A DNA stretch of 49,673 nucleotides from Actinoplanes utahensis (lineage in GTDB: Bacteria > Actinomycetota > Actinomycetes > Mycobacteriales > Micromonosporaceae). The notes under the pieces are model-generated. The model was not told the origin of the DNA and ran no database searches. It saw only the letters and a list, made by a program, of their open reading frames with translations. A program made the position numbers and the translations under genes. Below are positions 18,574-26,868 of this stretch, piece by piece (within the stretch, counting starts at the first letter, position 1; every line of letters begins with the position of its first letter). The stretch spans positions 1 through 49,673 of the forward strand of contig NZ_BOMZ01000098.1 of assembly GCF_016862455.1 (NCBI RefSeq), given 5' to 3'.

Positions 18574-20046
18574 TCAGCCGGGCAGGCGAGGACCCGCCTC
18601 ACGCTGCGACGCCAGCCACTTTTCCACCTCGGTGGAGGTGCGCGGCAGACCGGCCGACAGGTTGCGGCAACCGTCCGCGGTCACCAGCACGTCGTCCTCG
18701 ATCCGGACGCCGACGCCACGCAGCTCCTCCGGCACCAGCTCGTCCTCGGGCTGGAAGTAGAGGCCCGGCTCGACGGTGAGCACGTAACCCTCCTTCAACG
18801 AGCCCTCCCGGTACGCCTCGTTGCGCGCCGCCGAGCAGTCGTGCACGTCGATGCCGAGCATGTGCCCGAACCCGTGCAGCGTCCACCGCCGGTAGACGGT
18901 GCTGTCGTCGCTCATCGCCTCGTCCACGCTGACCGGCAGCAGCCCGAGGTCGTGCAGGCCCTCGGCGAGCACCCGCATGCAGACCTTGTGCACGTCCTTG
19001 AAGACCACACCGGGTTTGATCGCGTCCATGCCGGCCTGCTGCGAGGCGTACACGATGTCGTAGACCTGCCGCTGCAGCGGGGTGAACGTGCCGCTGACCG
19101 GCACGGTCCGGGTCACGTCGGCGGTGTAGAGGTTGTGCCCCTCCACGCCCATGTCCATCAGCAGCAGCTCACCGGGCCGGGTCACCCCGGTGTTGCGCAC
19201 CCAGTGCAGGATCGTCGCGTGCGGGCCGGCGCCGACGATCGAGGAGTACCCCACGTCGTTGCCGTCGTGCCGGGCACGGAGCCCGAAGACGCCCTCGAGC
19301 AGCCGCTCCCGCACGCTGCGGTCGGCCGGCAGGACCCGGGCCACGTCCTCGAAGCCGAGGACGGTCGCGTCGATCGCCTCCTGCAGCTGGGCGATCTCCC
19401 ACTCGTCCTTGACCAGCTTGAGCTCGGAGATCACCCGGGCCAGCTCCCGGTCGCGGGGCTTGGCCCGGTCCGGCTCGTAGGCGAGGACGGCACGGTCCAC
19501 CGCCGGGTCGAAGCCGCGCAGCACCCGGGTGCGGCCGGGCGCCGAACCGGCCAGGGCCGGGCCCAGGTCACCGAGCGCCGCGGTGGCCAGGCCGAGCTCC
19601 GCCGACTTCTCGGCGAGGGTGTGGGTCCGCCCGATCCACAGCTCGCCGTTGCGGTCCCGGAAGAACCGGTCGGTGTCCTTGGAGTTGCGCTGCCGGGTGT
19701 AGAGCACGGCGTCGTGGCCGGAACCGCTCGGGTGCAGGATCAGCACACTGTCCGGGTCGCGGTCGCCGGTCAGGTAGAAGAAGTCGCTGCCGGGGCGGAA
19801 GGTGTAGTCGGTGTCGTTGGCCCGCACCTTCTCCACACCGCTCGGGATGATCAGCGTCTCGCCGGGGAAGGCCTCGGAGAGCGCGGAACGGCGCTTCGCG
19901 TAGTTCGGCACCTCGGGCAGGGCGGTGACGGCCAGCGGATCCTCCCGCCAGCCCTGGCGCATGAAGCTCAGGAACGCCTCGGGGAAGTCCGGGTCGTGTG
20001 ACTCCGTCTTCGGCGCGGGCTGCTTCTTGCCGCTGTTCTCGGCCAT
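18574..20046 (-). CDS. pepP: Aminopeptidase P family metallopeptidase
   Basis: Cleaves N-terminal residues that precede proline. A 490-aa cytoplasmic enzyme with an N-terminal creatinase-like domain and the M24 pita-bread catalytic domain. Metal ligands are the Asp pair in LLMDMGVEGHNLYTADVTRT, His in HGFGHMLGIDVHD, Glu in TVEPGLYF and Glu in VGVRIEDDVLV. The frame opens at 20097, but ATG 20046 (AENSGKKQP) has GGAGG 7 bp upstream and is chosen. It may read through into the AfsR-type gene 20 bp downstream. Confidence 0.93.
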   Translation of the reverse strand: MAENSGKKQPAPKTESHDPDFPEAFLSFMRQGWREDPLAVTALPEVPNYAKRRSALSEAFPGETLIIPSGVEKVRANDTDYTFRPGSDFFYLTGDRDPDSVLILHPSGSGHDAVLYTRQRNSKDTDRFFRDRNGELWIGRTHTLAEKSAELGLATAALGDLGPALAGSAPGRTRVLRGFDPAVDRAVLAYEPDRAKPRDRELARVISELKLVKDEWEIAQLQEAIDATVLGFEDVARVLPADRSVRERLLEGVFGLRARHDGNDVGYSSIVGAGPHATILHWVRNTGVTRPGELLLMDMGVEGHNLYTADVTRTVPVSGTFTPLQRQVYDIVYASQQAGMDAIKPGVVFKDVHKVCMRVLAEGLHDLGLLPVSVDEAMSDDSTVYRRWTLHGFGHMLGIDVHDCSAARNEAYREGSLKEGYVLTVEPGLYFQPEDELVPEELRGVGVRIEDDVLVTADGCRNLSAGLPRTSTEVEKWLASQREAGPRLPG

Positions 20047-20098
20047 CGTGGGTGCCTCCGTCGTTCTCGGTGCCCCCGACGTTACCGCCTGATCCACG

Positions 20099-20119
20099 GG
20101 GCCCGGCAGAGCCGGGCCC
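20099..20119 (-). terminator. Hairpin after the SOD-like gene
   Basis: A perfect 9-bp stem, GGGCCCGGC and GCCGGGCCC, with an AGA loop, located between the stop of the SOD-like gene (20128) and the aminopeptidase start (20046). It would separate two same-strand transcripts. Confidence 0.65.
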
Positions 20120-20127
20120 CGGCGGAT

Positions 20128-20694
20128 TCAGCCGCGGCCGGGCCGGTTCTGGTACGTGGCCCGGATCCCGTCACGGGTCAGGCACGCCAGGCGGGGGCCC
20201 GCGGTGCCGGCCTGGCCCGGGGCGGTGTGCGTGTGCTCGGCGTGCAGCACCAGCGACCACGGCGGCCGGGACTCGTCGAACGGCCACTCCTGGACGCTGA
20301 CGGCCTTCCCGGTGCCGAACGCGTCGGTGGTGAAGTCGAGCCAGATCTCGTTGCGCGGGTTGGCGAACGCCGGGTCCACCGAGGGCTGGCCGGGCGCGGC
20401 GGCGGGGTCGACGCTGTGCTGGTAGTGCGGCCCGGCGTCGGCCGGATCCTTGCCGCACCGGCTGGTGTGCAGGTGGGCGCCGTACGCGTGCCGAGGCTTG
20501 AGCCCGGTGGCGAGCAGGTTGACCCGTACCCCCGTCTCGGTGTCGTGGACGGTGAGCCGGGCCCGCGCGCCCGCCGGAACCACCGCTCGGTCGTAACTGA
20601 GGAAGGCGCCCGCGGTGTCGGGCGCCGGGCCGGGCGCCGGAGCGGCGCCCGTGAGCAGCAGCGGCGCCGCCAGGGCTAGCAGTCTCACATTCAT
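20128..20694 (-). CDS. Secreted Cu/Zn superoxide dismutase-like protein
   Basis: A 188-aa protein with a clear signal peptide (RLLALAAPLLLTGAAPAPG). The SOD-like core has the Cu-ligand motif GAHLH, the disulfide-region RCG, a GPHYQH segment and the late His in SLVLHAEHTH. The zinc-loop His/Asp pattern of classic SodC is not complete: the region between GPHYQH and EIWLDFTTDAFGTG lacks the usual HAGDLPN. It may be a copper-only SOD, as in mycobacteria, or a non-enzymatic relative. It is monocistronic by its flanking hairpin, and divergent from the PfkB kinase gene. Confidence 0.8.
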   Translation of the reverse strand: MNVRLLALAAPLLLTGAAPAPGPAPDTAGAFLSYDRAVVPAGARARLTVHDTETGVRVNLLATGLKPRHAYGAHLHTSRCGKDPADAGPHYQHSVDPAAAPGQPSVDPAFANPRNEIWLDFTTDAFGTGKAVSVQEWPFDESRPPWSLVLHAEHTHTAPGQAGTAGPRLACLTRDGIRATYQNRPGRG

Positions 20695-20804
20695 CGGCGA
20701 ATTATCCCAAATTCACCCATATTGACGCGTTGATCGGGGGAGCCTGGCCCACGAGTGCCGCGGGAAGCCTGGGACCCGGCGACGCCGGATGAAAGGCTGG
20801 GGCG

Positions 20805-21734
20805 GTGAGCTACGCGATGGTGATGGGCGAGGCGCTGATCGACCTGCTCGAAGTGGACGACCAGACCTACCGGCAGGCGATCGGCGGCGCGCCGCTGAAC
20901 GTGGCGGTCGGCGTGGCACGACTCGGCGGTGAGGTGCGGTACGCCGGATCCCTCGGCACGGACGTCCTCGGCGACCGGATCGCCGCCTTCCTCCGCGAGG
21001 CGGGCGTCGGCGATCAAGGGGTACGCCGGGTGCCCGCCCCCACCACCCTCGCCGTCACCACCTTCGACGGCGCCGAGCCGACCTTCACCTTCTACGGCGA
21101 GCCGCCCTCCTACGCGCTGCTCGGCCCCGGCGACCTGGATCCCGCCGAGGTGGCCGGAGCGACGGTCCTCTACACCGGCTCGATCAGCCTGCTTCGTGAA
21201 CCGTTCGCCGGCGCCGCCCGGCAGGCCTGGGCCACCGCCGGACCGCTGCGCGTCTTCGACCCGAACGTGCGGCCCACCCTGCTTCCCGACCAGGCCACCG
21301 TGCACGCCCTGCGCGAACTCGCCGAAGAGTTCTTCGCCACCGCTGACCTGGTCAAACTCAGCTCAGCCGACGCGATCACGCTCTATGGCGAGCAGGATCC
21401 GGCGGCCGCGGCGGCGCACATCCGCGGCCTGGGCGCGGCGACGGTCGTGGTCACCTGCGGCGCCCGCGGCGCACACGTCGCCACGGACGGCGGCGCGGTC
21501 ATGATCCCCGCCCCGGCGGTGAACGCCATCGACGCCACCGGCGCCGGCGACTCCGTGATGGCCGCCCTGATCAGCCGCCTGCTGGCCGGCGGCCGCCCCG
21601 CCGACCCGGCCGGCTGGACGGACCACGTCCGCTTCGCCCTGTCGGTGGCCGGCCTGGTGTGCGAACGACAGGGCGGCGCCACCGCGATGCCGACCCCCGG
21701 CGAGCTCGCGGTCCGCTGGCCTGCTCTTTCCTGA
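20805..21734 (+). CDS. PfkB-family carbohydrate kinase (fructokinase-like)
   Basis: Phosphorylates a sugar or nucleoside with ATP; 309 aa. The first PfkB signature is GGAPLNVAVGVARLG (27-41), and the second is DATGAGDS (243-250) with D249 as catalytic base. The substrate lid residues (EPTFTFYGEPPSYALL) and FDPNVRP resemble bacterial fructokinases, but ribokinase-type substrates cannot be excluded. It is a single gene with no sugar transporter nearby. Repeat-rich intergenic DNA follows. Confidence 0.9.
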   Translation: MSYAMVMGEALIDLLEVDDQTYRQAIGGAPLNVAVGVARLGGEVRYAGSLGTDVLGDRIAAFLREAGVGDQGVRRVPAPTTLAVTTFDGAEPTFTFYGEPPSYALLGPGDLDPAEVAGATVLYTGSISLLREPFAGAARQAWATAGPLRVFDPNVRPTLLPDQATVHALRELAEEFFATADLVKLSSADAITLYGEQDPAAAAAHIRGLGAATVVVTCGARGAHVATDGGAVMIPAPAVNAIDATGAGDSVMAALISRLLAGGRPADPAGWTDHVRFALSVAGLVCERQGGATAMPTPGELAVRWPALS

Positions 21735-21756
21735 CTCGCCGGTACGGGCCACGGAA

Positions 21757-21785
21757 GTCCCGTGCCCGTCCACGCGAGGTCCGCG
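21757..21785. repeat. Interspersed palindromic element, copy 1
   Basis: A 29-bp stretch that begins gtcccgtg and ends cgcgaggtccgcg. It matches 47687-47714 with few differences. It contains CGCG-AGGTC-CGCG, a small hairpin, and both copies lie just after the 3' end of a plus-strand gene. Confidence 0.6.
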
Positions 21786-21879
21786 CCACGCACGGCCGCA
21801 GCACGGGCTGCGGGCTGAGGCGGTGGCCCGGGCCCCCGAGACGACCCTGAGGGCGGGCCGGGGCCGGGGTCGGTTGTTC

Positions 21880-21990
21880 GGCTGGTGGTCACGGTTGTCT
21901 CGGGCGGTCGGAGACAGCCGTGAGAGCCAGCCGGGGTTCGGGCGGTTGTCACGGCTGTCGCCGAGTGGCCGGAGACAGCCCGGCGGGCCA
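21880..21990. repeat. ggctgtctc/gagacagcc palindromic repeat, distant copy of the 41-kb array
   Basis: Two imperfect hairpins (ggttgtctc...gagacagcc and ggctgtcgcc...ggagacagcc) flank the core gtgagagccagccgggg at 21920-21936. The 26-bp segment 21911-21936 is identical at 24 positions with 41061-41086, about 19 kb away. This is an interspersed repeat family. Confidence 0.75.
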
Positions 21991-21995
21991 GAGGT

Positions 21996-22388
21996 TCAGT
22001 CGCCGAAGGCGCGGGCGATGAAGGTCCGCCGGTCGACGACGGCACGTTCGATACGGACCGCGGCGACCAGGGTCTCGCCGTCGTGCACGGCCACGTCGAA
22101 GAACAGCTTCGGCCCGTCCACCTTGGTCAGGGTGGCATGCGCGGCGACCCGGCGGCCGAGCGGCGTCGGCGCCCGGTGCTCGATCTCCACGCGGACCCCG
22201 ACAGTGGTGAGGCCGCCGGGGATCTGCCGCGCGGTGGTGAGGACGGTCGCCGCCTCGGCGAGCGCGAGCAGCCGGGGTGTGGCCAGCACCGGCACGTCGC
22301 CGGAGCCGAGGGACTGAGCGGTGTCGGCGTCGGTGACCGTCAATTCGACCCGGGCGCCGAGACCGGGCGCGAACTCCGGAAGCTCCAT
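21996..22388 (-). CDS. FlK-like hotdog thioesterase
   Basis: A 130-aa hotdog-fold acyl-CoA thioesterase-like protein. The segment SLGSGDVPVLATPRLLALAEAA is characteristic of the fluoroacetyl-CoA thioesterase-like family, with downstream VGVRVEIEHRAPTPLGRRV supplying the conserved Glu/His region. Relatives in most actinomycetes have no link to fluoroacetate; the acyl substrate is unknown. The frame opens at TTG 22394, but ATG 22388 gives the family's usual N-terminus (ELPEFAPG). Confidence 0.85.
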   Translation of the reverse strand: MELPEFAPGLGARVELTVTDADTAQSLGSGDVPVLATPRLLALAEAATVLTTARQIPGGLTTVGVRVEIEHRAPTPLGRRVAAHATLTKVDGPKLFFDVAVHDGETLVAAVRIERAVVDRRTFIARAFGD

Positions 22389-22434
22389 CGTCAAAGCTTA
22401 CGGCCGTGCGGCCGGCAAAGCTGCGGGGAGCGGC

Positions 22435-22560
22435 GCCGAAGCTCGCGACCGGGCGGCTGGGTAAGGCTGCGAGGGCGGTGCCGAAGCTCACGGCCGGGCG
22501 GCTGGGTAAGGCTGCGAGGGCGGTGCCGAAGCCCATGGCCGGGCGGGCCGGACGGCAAGG
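22435..22560. repeat. 45-bp tandem repeat
   Basis: gccgaagctc-type units begin at 22435, 22480 and 22525, an exact 45-bp period; flanking DNA from about 22400 is related. The period is a multiple of three and frames stay open through it, but it lies between a stop codon (22562) and a start codon (22388) and is probably noncoding. Confidence 0.8.
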
Positions 22561-22561
22561 C

Positions 22562-24400
22562 TCACGGCTGCGAGGGCCGCTGCCAGAACGTCTCGTCGAT
22601 CGGCTCGGTGGAACCCGGCGCGCCAGGGCCCGGGTGTGCTGAACCGGGTTGGCCTGACGTCGGGTGTGCCGAATCGGGCCGGCCTGACGTCGGGTGCGCG
22701 GAATGGGGCGGGCCGGCGAGCGGGGTGAAGCCCTGCGGGTCGACGACCGGCGGGGAGACGACCGGCGGGACGGCGGACGGGGTGATGACCGCGGGGTTGA
22801 CGGGTGCCGGATCCATGGATGTCGGGATGACGGCTGCCGGGGTGACGGGCGTCGGCGGGCCGACCGCGGGAGAGGCGGGGGCGGTGCGGGCCTGGCGGGC
22901 GCGGGTGGCCAGTTCGTCGGCCAGGGCGTACGCCTCGGCGAGGTCCCGGTCCCGGGCCGCCCCGGCACGCCCGCCGGCGGTGTCGGCGTAGACGGTGGCC
23001 AGCCCGAACCGGCGCTGCAACGGCCCCTGGACGACCCGGACGCTCTGCACCCGCGCGTACGGCACCAGGGTCATCTCCCGGGTGACCCGCCCCGAGCGGC
23101 TCACGAAGACCTCCGCGGTCAGCCCGGCGCCGTGGAAGCGCAGGCCGATCGGATGCAGCCAGCGGGCCCGGCGGGGTGGCGGCGAGGTGGCGAGCACCGC
23201 CAGGTCGACTCCGGGGAGGGCCGCGGCGACCAGGGCGCGGGCGGCGGCCGGGTCACCGACCGGCATGAGACGGTCGGAGCTCTTGTCGTCGCCGGCCTCC
23301 GGGCGGGACAGCCCGGCGACGTCCAGGCTCAGGTGCAGCCACCGTTTGGCCCGCCACAGGAACGGCCAGGTGACCCGGACGGCCTGCACCCGGTGCGGCG
23401 GCACCACCTGGCTGCGGGTCTCCAGCAGGCCGTAGTGCAGGACCAGGCGGTCGCCGCGGATCAGCCGGAAGTTCCAGTCGCGAAGCACCCGCCGGACGGG
23501 TTGCAGGATGACGCCGGCCATCGCGGTCATCGTGCTGGCGATGCCGATGAACGTCCACGAGCCCTCCATCACGAACTGGGTGATCACCCAGGCCACGCCG
23601 AACGGCAGGAAGAACGCCTGCGGGGTGAGCAGCTGGCTGACCAGCAGGTCGGTGTTGCGGACCCGGTAGAGCGGGAGCGGCTCGGTCACCGGCGACCCGG
23701 GTGCCGTGGCGGCGGTCGTGCCCGCCTGCCCGGAGAGTGAGAGCAGCCGCTCGCGCAGCGCGCCGGCGTTCTGCACGGTCAGATAGGCCAGCGGCGCCTC
23801 GGTCTTGCCGCCGCCGACCACCTCCAGGCGCAGCTCGGCGAGGCCGGTGAGCTGGGCCAGCAACGGCCGGCGCACCTCGACGGCCTGGAGCCGGTCGAGC
23901 GGGATGGCCCGGTTGCGCCGCCAGATCAGCCCCTCGGTGATCCTCAGCTCACGTCCCACCACGTGATACCCGGTGTTCCACCAGCCGATCCCCGAGAAGA
24001 TCACCACGGCCACCGCCAGGGCCAGCACGATCAGCACGAAGTCGGTCGCCCCGACCTGCCCGAGGGTCTGCCAGGACAGCGCCGCGACGATCACGACGAT
24101 GCTCTTCGCGCCCTTGAGCAGCGGGCTCAGCGGGTGCAGCCGCTGCCGCGGTTCGGCGCCGGGCTGCTCACCGGCCGCGGCTTGCGGTTTCCCGGCGGTC
24201 GCCGAACCCCCCGGCGGTACGGGTGACGCGCCGGCCGGCTCCACCCACGGACCGGCGGGCGCGGGGGCCGAGGTGGGTTGCTCCGGCCAGGCATCGGCGG
24301 GCGTGGGGGAGACGCCGGCCGGCTCCGGCCACGGGCTCGTGGGCGCGGGCGAGGCGGTGGGCGGCTCGGCCGGGGAAGGGGCTGGTCCGAAGCTGGTCAT
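22562..24400 (-). CDS. PH-domain membrane protein, YdbT-like
   Basis: A 612-aa membrane protein with bacterial PH (bPH2/DUF304) domains. A Pro/Ala-rich N-terminus (about 85 residues) precedes a pair of transmembrane helices (SIVVIVAALSW, FVLIVLALAVAVVIFSGIGW). The first PH domain contains RELRITEGLIWRRNRAIPLDRLQ, a second membrane pair follows (FFLPFGVAWVITQFVM), and two more PH segments contain GDRLVLHYGLLETRSQVVPP and VTREMTLVPYARVQSVRVVQ. The C-terminus is a Pro-rich, repetitive tail. Its ATG overlaps the stop of the smaller PH protein (ATGA), matching the ydbS-ydbT pair of Bacillus. Function is unknown, possibly envelope stress or export. Confidence 0.9.
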   Translation of the reverse strand: MTSFGPAPSPAEPPTASPAPTSPWPEPAGVSPTPADAWPEQPTSAPAPAGPWVEPAGASPVPPGGSATAGKPQAAAGEQPGAEPRQRLHPLSPLLKGAKSIVVIVAALSWQTLGQVGATDFVLIVLALAVAVVIFSGIGWWNTGYHVVGRELRITEGLIWRRNRAIPLDRLQAVEVRRPLLAQLTGLAELRLEVVGGGKTEAPLAYLTVQNAGALRERLLSLSGQAGTTAATAPGSPVTEPLPLYRVRNTDLLVSQLLTPQAFFLPFGVAWVITQFVMEGSWTFIGIASTMTAMAGVILQPVRRVLRDWNFRLIRGDRLVLHYGLLETRSQVVPPHRVQAVRVTWPFLWRAKRWLHLSLDVAGLSRPEAGDDKSSDRLMPVGDPAAARALVAAALPGVDLAVLATSPPPRRARWLHPIGLRFHGAGLTAEVFVSRSGRVTREMTLVPYARVQSVRVVQGPLQRRFGLATVYADTAGGRAGAARDRDLAEAYALADELATRARQARTAPASPAVGPPTPVTPAAVIPTSMDPAPVNPAVITPSAVPPVVSPPVVDPQGFTPLAGPPHSAHPTSGRPDSAHPTSGQPGSAHPGPGAPGSTEPIDETFWQRPSQP

Positions 24401-24918
24401 AGCCCCTCGGCCCGGTCCTCGCCGAGCGCGGTCAGCCGGTCCCGGAGGCGGGAGGCCTCCGCCGGCGGCAGTCCGGGAACCCGCGCCTCGCTGGCCGCCG
24501 CCGCGGTGTGCAACTGCACCGTGGCCAGCCCGAACGCCCGTTCCAGGGGGCCGGCGGTGACGTCCACGTACTGCATGCGCGCGTACGGCACGATGGACAG
24601 GTGCCGGACCAGCAGGCCGTGCCGGACCAGCAGGTCGTTGTCACGCTCGGCATAGCCCCAGGCGCGGACCGCGCGGGCCGCGATCACGGTCCGCCAGACG
24701 GCGAGGACCAGCGCCGCGGCCATGCCGAGCAGCCACCAGAGGCTCGACGAGGAGGTGAGGACCAGCCCGGTGATCAGGCCTGCGAGCAGCACCACGGTCC
24801 AGGTGGCGATGCCGATCAGGTGGACGAGGAAGAGCCGGCTGGAGACCGGGCGCCACACGACCGTTTCCGGCCAGGGCTCGAGGGCATCGACGGTGGTTGG
24901 CGTGGACGGCTCGGTCAC
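24397..24918 (-). CDS. PH-domain membrane protein, YdbS-like
   Basis: A 173-aa partner of the downstream YdbT-like protein. Two transmembrane helices (residues about 30-50 and 57-75) are followed by one bPH2 domain with the conserved AERDNDLLVRHGLLVRHL and VPYARMQYVDVTAGPLERAFG segments. The pair is translationally coupled by a 4-bp overlap. The membrane arrangement places the PH domain after the second helix, on the cytoplasmic side by positive-inside reasoning. Confidence 0.9.
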   Translation of the reverse strand: MTEPSTPTTVDALEPWPETVVWRPVSSRLFLVHLIGIATWTVVLLAGLITGLVLTSSSSLWWLLGMAAALVLAVWRTVIAARAVRAWGYAERDNDLLVRHGLLVRHLSIVPYARMQYVDVTAGPLERAFGLATVQLHTAAAASEARVPGLPPAEASRLRDRLTALGEDRAEGL

Positions 24919-24971
24919 ATGTGAAGACTAGGCCCTGTCCGCCGCATTCCGCCCGGCCGCGGGAGCCCGGC

Positions 24972-25193
24972 TCAGGAGACGGCGGCGCTCTCCGGAGCGA
25001 TGAAGGGGGTGACCTCGCGCAGGAACCCGCGCGCGTCCAGGAACGAGCCGAGGGTGGGCCGGTGGTCGTCACAGGCCAGCCAGGTCTTCCGGCGCTCCGG
25101 AGTGTGGATCTTCGGGTTGTTCCAGTGCAACTGCCAGGTGGCCGTGGCACGGCAGCCCTTGGCGGAACACTGGGGAGCGATTTCCTCGACCAT
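24972..25193 (-). CDS. Small conserved protein with CxxxxC...CxxH zinc-ribbon-like motif
   Basis: A 73-aa actinobacterial protein with likely metal ligands C9, C14, C42 and H45 (CSAKGC and ACDDH) around the WQLHWNNPKIHTPERRKTW core. I recall close relatives in streptomycetes sometimes annotated as acetone carboxylase, a name the sequence does not support. The frame opens at 25211, but ATG 25193 fits the family better. It is a lone gene; function is unknown. Confidence 0.75.
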   Translation of the reverse strand: MVEEIAPQCSAKGCRATATWQLHWNNPKIHTPERRKTWLACDDHRPTLGSFLDARGFLREVTPFIAPESAAVS

Positions 25194-25554
25194 GCCCTGA
25201 ACCCTACGCACCTGCGCGGGTGGGGTGGGAGTTTGAGCGCCGGGCGGCCACGGGGGAAGCCGCCCGGCGACGAGCCAAATGCTACACGCTTCACATGGTC
25301 ACGTATGCACCCGGTGACCTGCCCGATCCGGCGGATCGCGCAGAAAGATCAACACAGTTGGCCGATGGCGTTGCGGGCTGCTAAGACATCCGGATCCGGC
25401 GATGATGACGGCCGGATGACGACACGGCTACCTATGCTGCCGGTCAGCGCGGCCGGTCGGCTCGAAGGAACCTCCCAGCCGCATGTTGTTGTGTGTCGTG
25501 TAAGTCTTGAGCGTCGGCGGGGCACCGTGGACGAGGATCTCAACAGGAGGACCG
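25194..25554. other. Divergent intergenic region upstream of moxR
   Basis: 361 bp without a supported gene. Besides the 11-bp stem at 25238-25269 it contains the inverted repeat GGTCAC (25297-25302) and GTGACC (25314-25319). The promoters of both flanking genes must lie here, but I cannot name a convincing -35/-10 pair. Confidence 0.5.
25238..25269. other. 11-bp stem hairpin in the moxR upstream region
   Basis: A perfect CGCCGGGCGGC/GCCGCCCGGCG stem with a 10-nt loop between the divergent starts of the small zinc-ribbon gene and moxR. It lies in the 5' region of both genes, so it could be a leader structure. Confidence 0.5.
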
Positions 25555-26868
25555 GTGGCGCAGCCGAGCACGCCCGAGACCGAGACCAGCGCGGACAGCG
25601 GTGCGCCGGTGCCGCCCGCGCAGGACGCGTCACAGCTCGAGCGCGCGATGTTCGAGGTCAAGCGGGTCATCGTGGGCCAGGACCGGATGGTCGAGCGGAT
25701 GTTCGTGGCGCTGCTGGCGCGCGGCCACTGCCTGCTCGAGGGGGTGCCCGGCGTGGCCAAGACGCTCGCCGTGGAGACCCTGGCCAAGGTGGTCGGCGGC
25801 ACGTTCTCCCGGGTGCAGTTCACGCCCGACCTGGTGCCCTCCGACATCGTCGGCACCCGGATCTACCGGCAGTCCAGCGAGCAGTTCGACGTGGAGCTCG
25901 GCCCCGTCTTCGTGAACTTCCTGCTCGCCGACGAGATCAACCGGGCGCCGGCCAAGGTGCAGTCGGCGCTGCTCGAGGTGATGGCCGAGCACCAGGTGTC
26001 GATCGGCGGCAAGAGCTACGACGTGCCCGACCCGTTCCTGGTCATGGCCACCCAGAACCCGATCGAGCAGGAGGGTGTCTACCCGCTGCCCGAGGCCCAG
26101 CGGGACCGGTTCCTCATGAAGATCATCGTGGGGTACCCGACCGACACCGAGGAACGCGAGATCGTCTACCGGATGGGCGTCAGCGCGCCGGAGCCGAAGC
26201 AGGTCTTCACCCCCGACGACCTGCTTGCCCTGCAGCGCCGTGCCGACCAGGTGTTCGTGCACAACGCGCTGGTCGACTACACGGTCCGCCTGGTCCTGGC
26301 GACCCGGGCCCCGGCCCAGCACGGCATGCCGGACGTCGCCCAGCTGATTCAGTACGGCGCGAGCCCGCGCGCCTCGCTCGGCATCGTCCGCGCCACCCGC
26401 GCCCTGGCCCTGCTGCGCGGCCGGGACTACGCGCTCCCGCAGGACGTGCAGGACATCGCGCCGGACATCCTGCGGCACCGCCTGGTGCTCAGCTACGACG
26501 CGCTGGCCGACGACATCCCGGCCGACCACATCGTCGCCCGCATCATGCAGGCCGTCCCGCCGCCGCAGGTGTCGTCCCGTCAGGGCTCGCCGAGCGGCCA
26601 GCCCGGGCAGCCGGGGCAGTTCGGCCAGCCCGGTCAGCCCCAGCCGGGGCAGTTCGGCCAGCCGGGCCAGCCTCAGCCGGGGCAGTTCGGCCAGCACACA
26701 CCGCCCGGCCCGCTGACGCCGGTCGCGGCCGGCCCGCCCGCCGCGCAGTACGTCGCCGGCCCGGCCGGGGTCCAGCCGACCAGCGGCGCTCCCGCCGCCT
26801 TCGACAGTCGGCCGCCGCAGGACAACCGGCCGCCGCAGGGCAACGGCGCCTGGCCCACCCCGTCATGA
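25555..26868 (+). CDS. MoxR-family AAA+ ATPase
   Basis: A 437-aa chaperone-like ATPase that acts with VWA proteins. Walker A is GVPGVAKT (63-70), Walker B is LLADEINR, sensor 1 is MATQNPIEQEG, and the C-terminal lid has YGASPRASLGIVRATRALA. After about residue 340 comes an unusual tail of repeated GQFGQPGQPQP units and Pro/Ala-rich sequence. GTG 25555 is chosen because aggagg lies 4 bp upstream; the frame is open from 25507. Its stop overlaps the DUF58 start (ATGA), which makes a moxR-DUF58-VWA operon. Confidence 0.93.
   Translation: MAQPSTPETETSADSGAPVPPAQDASQLERAMFEVKRVIVGQDRMVERMFVALLARGHCLLEGVPGVAKTLAVETLAKVVGGTFSRVQFTPDLVPSDIVGTRIYRQSSEQFDVELGPVFVNFLLADEINRAPAKVQSALLEVMAEHQVSIGGKSYDVPDPFLVMATQNPIEQEGVYPLPEAQRDRFLMKIIVGYPTDTEEREIVYRMGVSAPEPKQVFTPDDLLALQRRADQVFVHNALVDYTVRLVLATRAPAQHGMPDVAQLIQYGASPRASLGIVRATRALALLRGRDYALPQDVQDIAPDILRHRLVLSYDALADDIPADHIVARIMQAVPPPQVSSRQGSPSGQPGQPGQFGQPGQPQPGQFGQPGQPQPGQFGQHTPPGPLTPVAAGPPAAQYVAGPAGVQPTSGAPAAFDSRPPQDNRPPQGNGAWPTPS
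26599..26694 (+). repeat. In-gene repeat coding the GQFGQPGQPQP tail of MoxR
   Basis: About three direct repeats of roughly 33 bp (core ccggggcagttcggccag) encode the Gln/Pro/Gly/Phe-rich C-terminal tail of the MoxR protein. Confidence 0.75.

Larger units (their letters stand above)
21735..21995. other. Repeat-rich intergenic region
   Basis: 261 bp between the kinase and the convergent thioesterase. It holds the 29-bp element above and, at 21880-21990, imperfect inverted repeats of the type ggctgtctc/gagacagcc. No coding frame here looks real. Confidence 0.7.

Noticed and set aside
15779..18760. 993-aa plus-strand frame opposite the AfsR-type gene
   Set aside because: High-GC shadow frame; the SARP, NB-ARC and TPR parts are read on the minus strand.
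22397..22560. 45-bp repeats as a CRISPR array or coding repeat
   Set aside because: There are no unique spacers between units, and the repeats are contiguous, so it is a simple tandem repeat; no gene start fits it.
22435..22648. Extension of the YdbT-like protein or thioesterase through the repeat
   Set aside because: Stop at 22562 and start at 22388 bound the region, and the frames crossing it are repeat translations.
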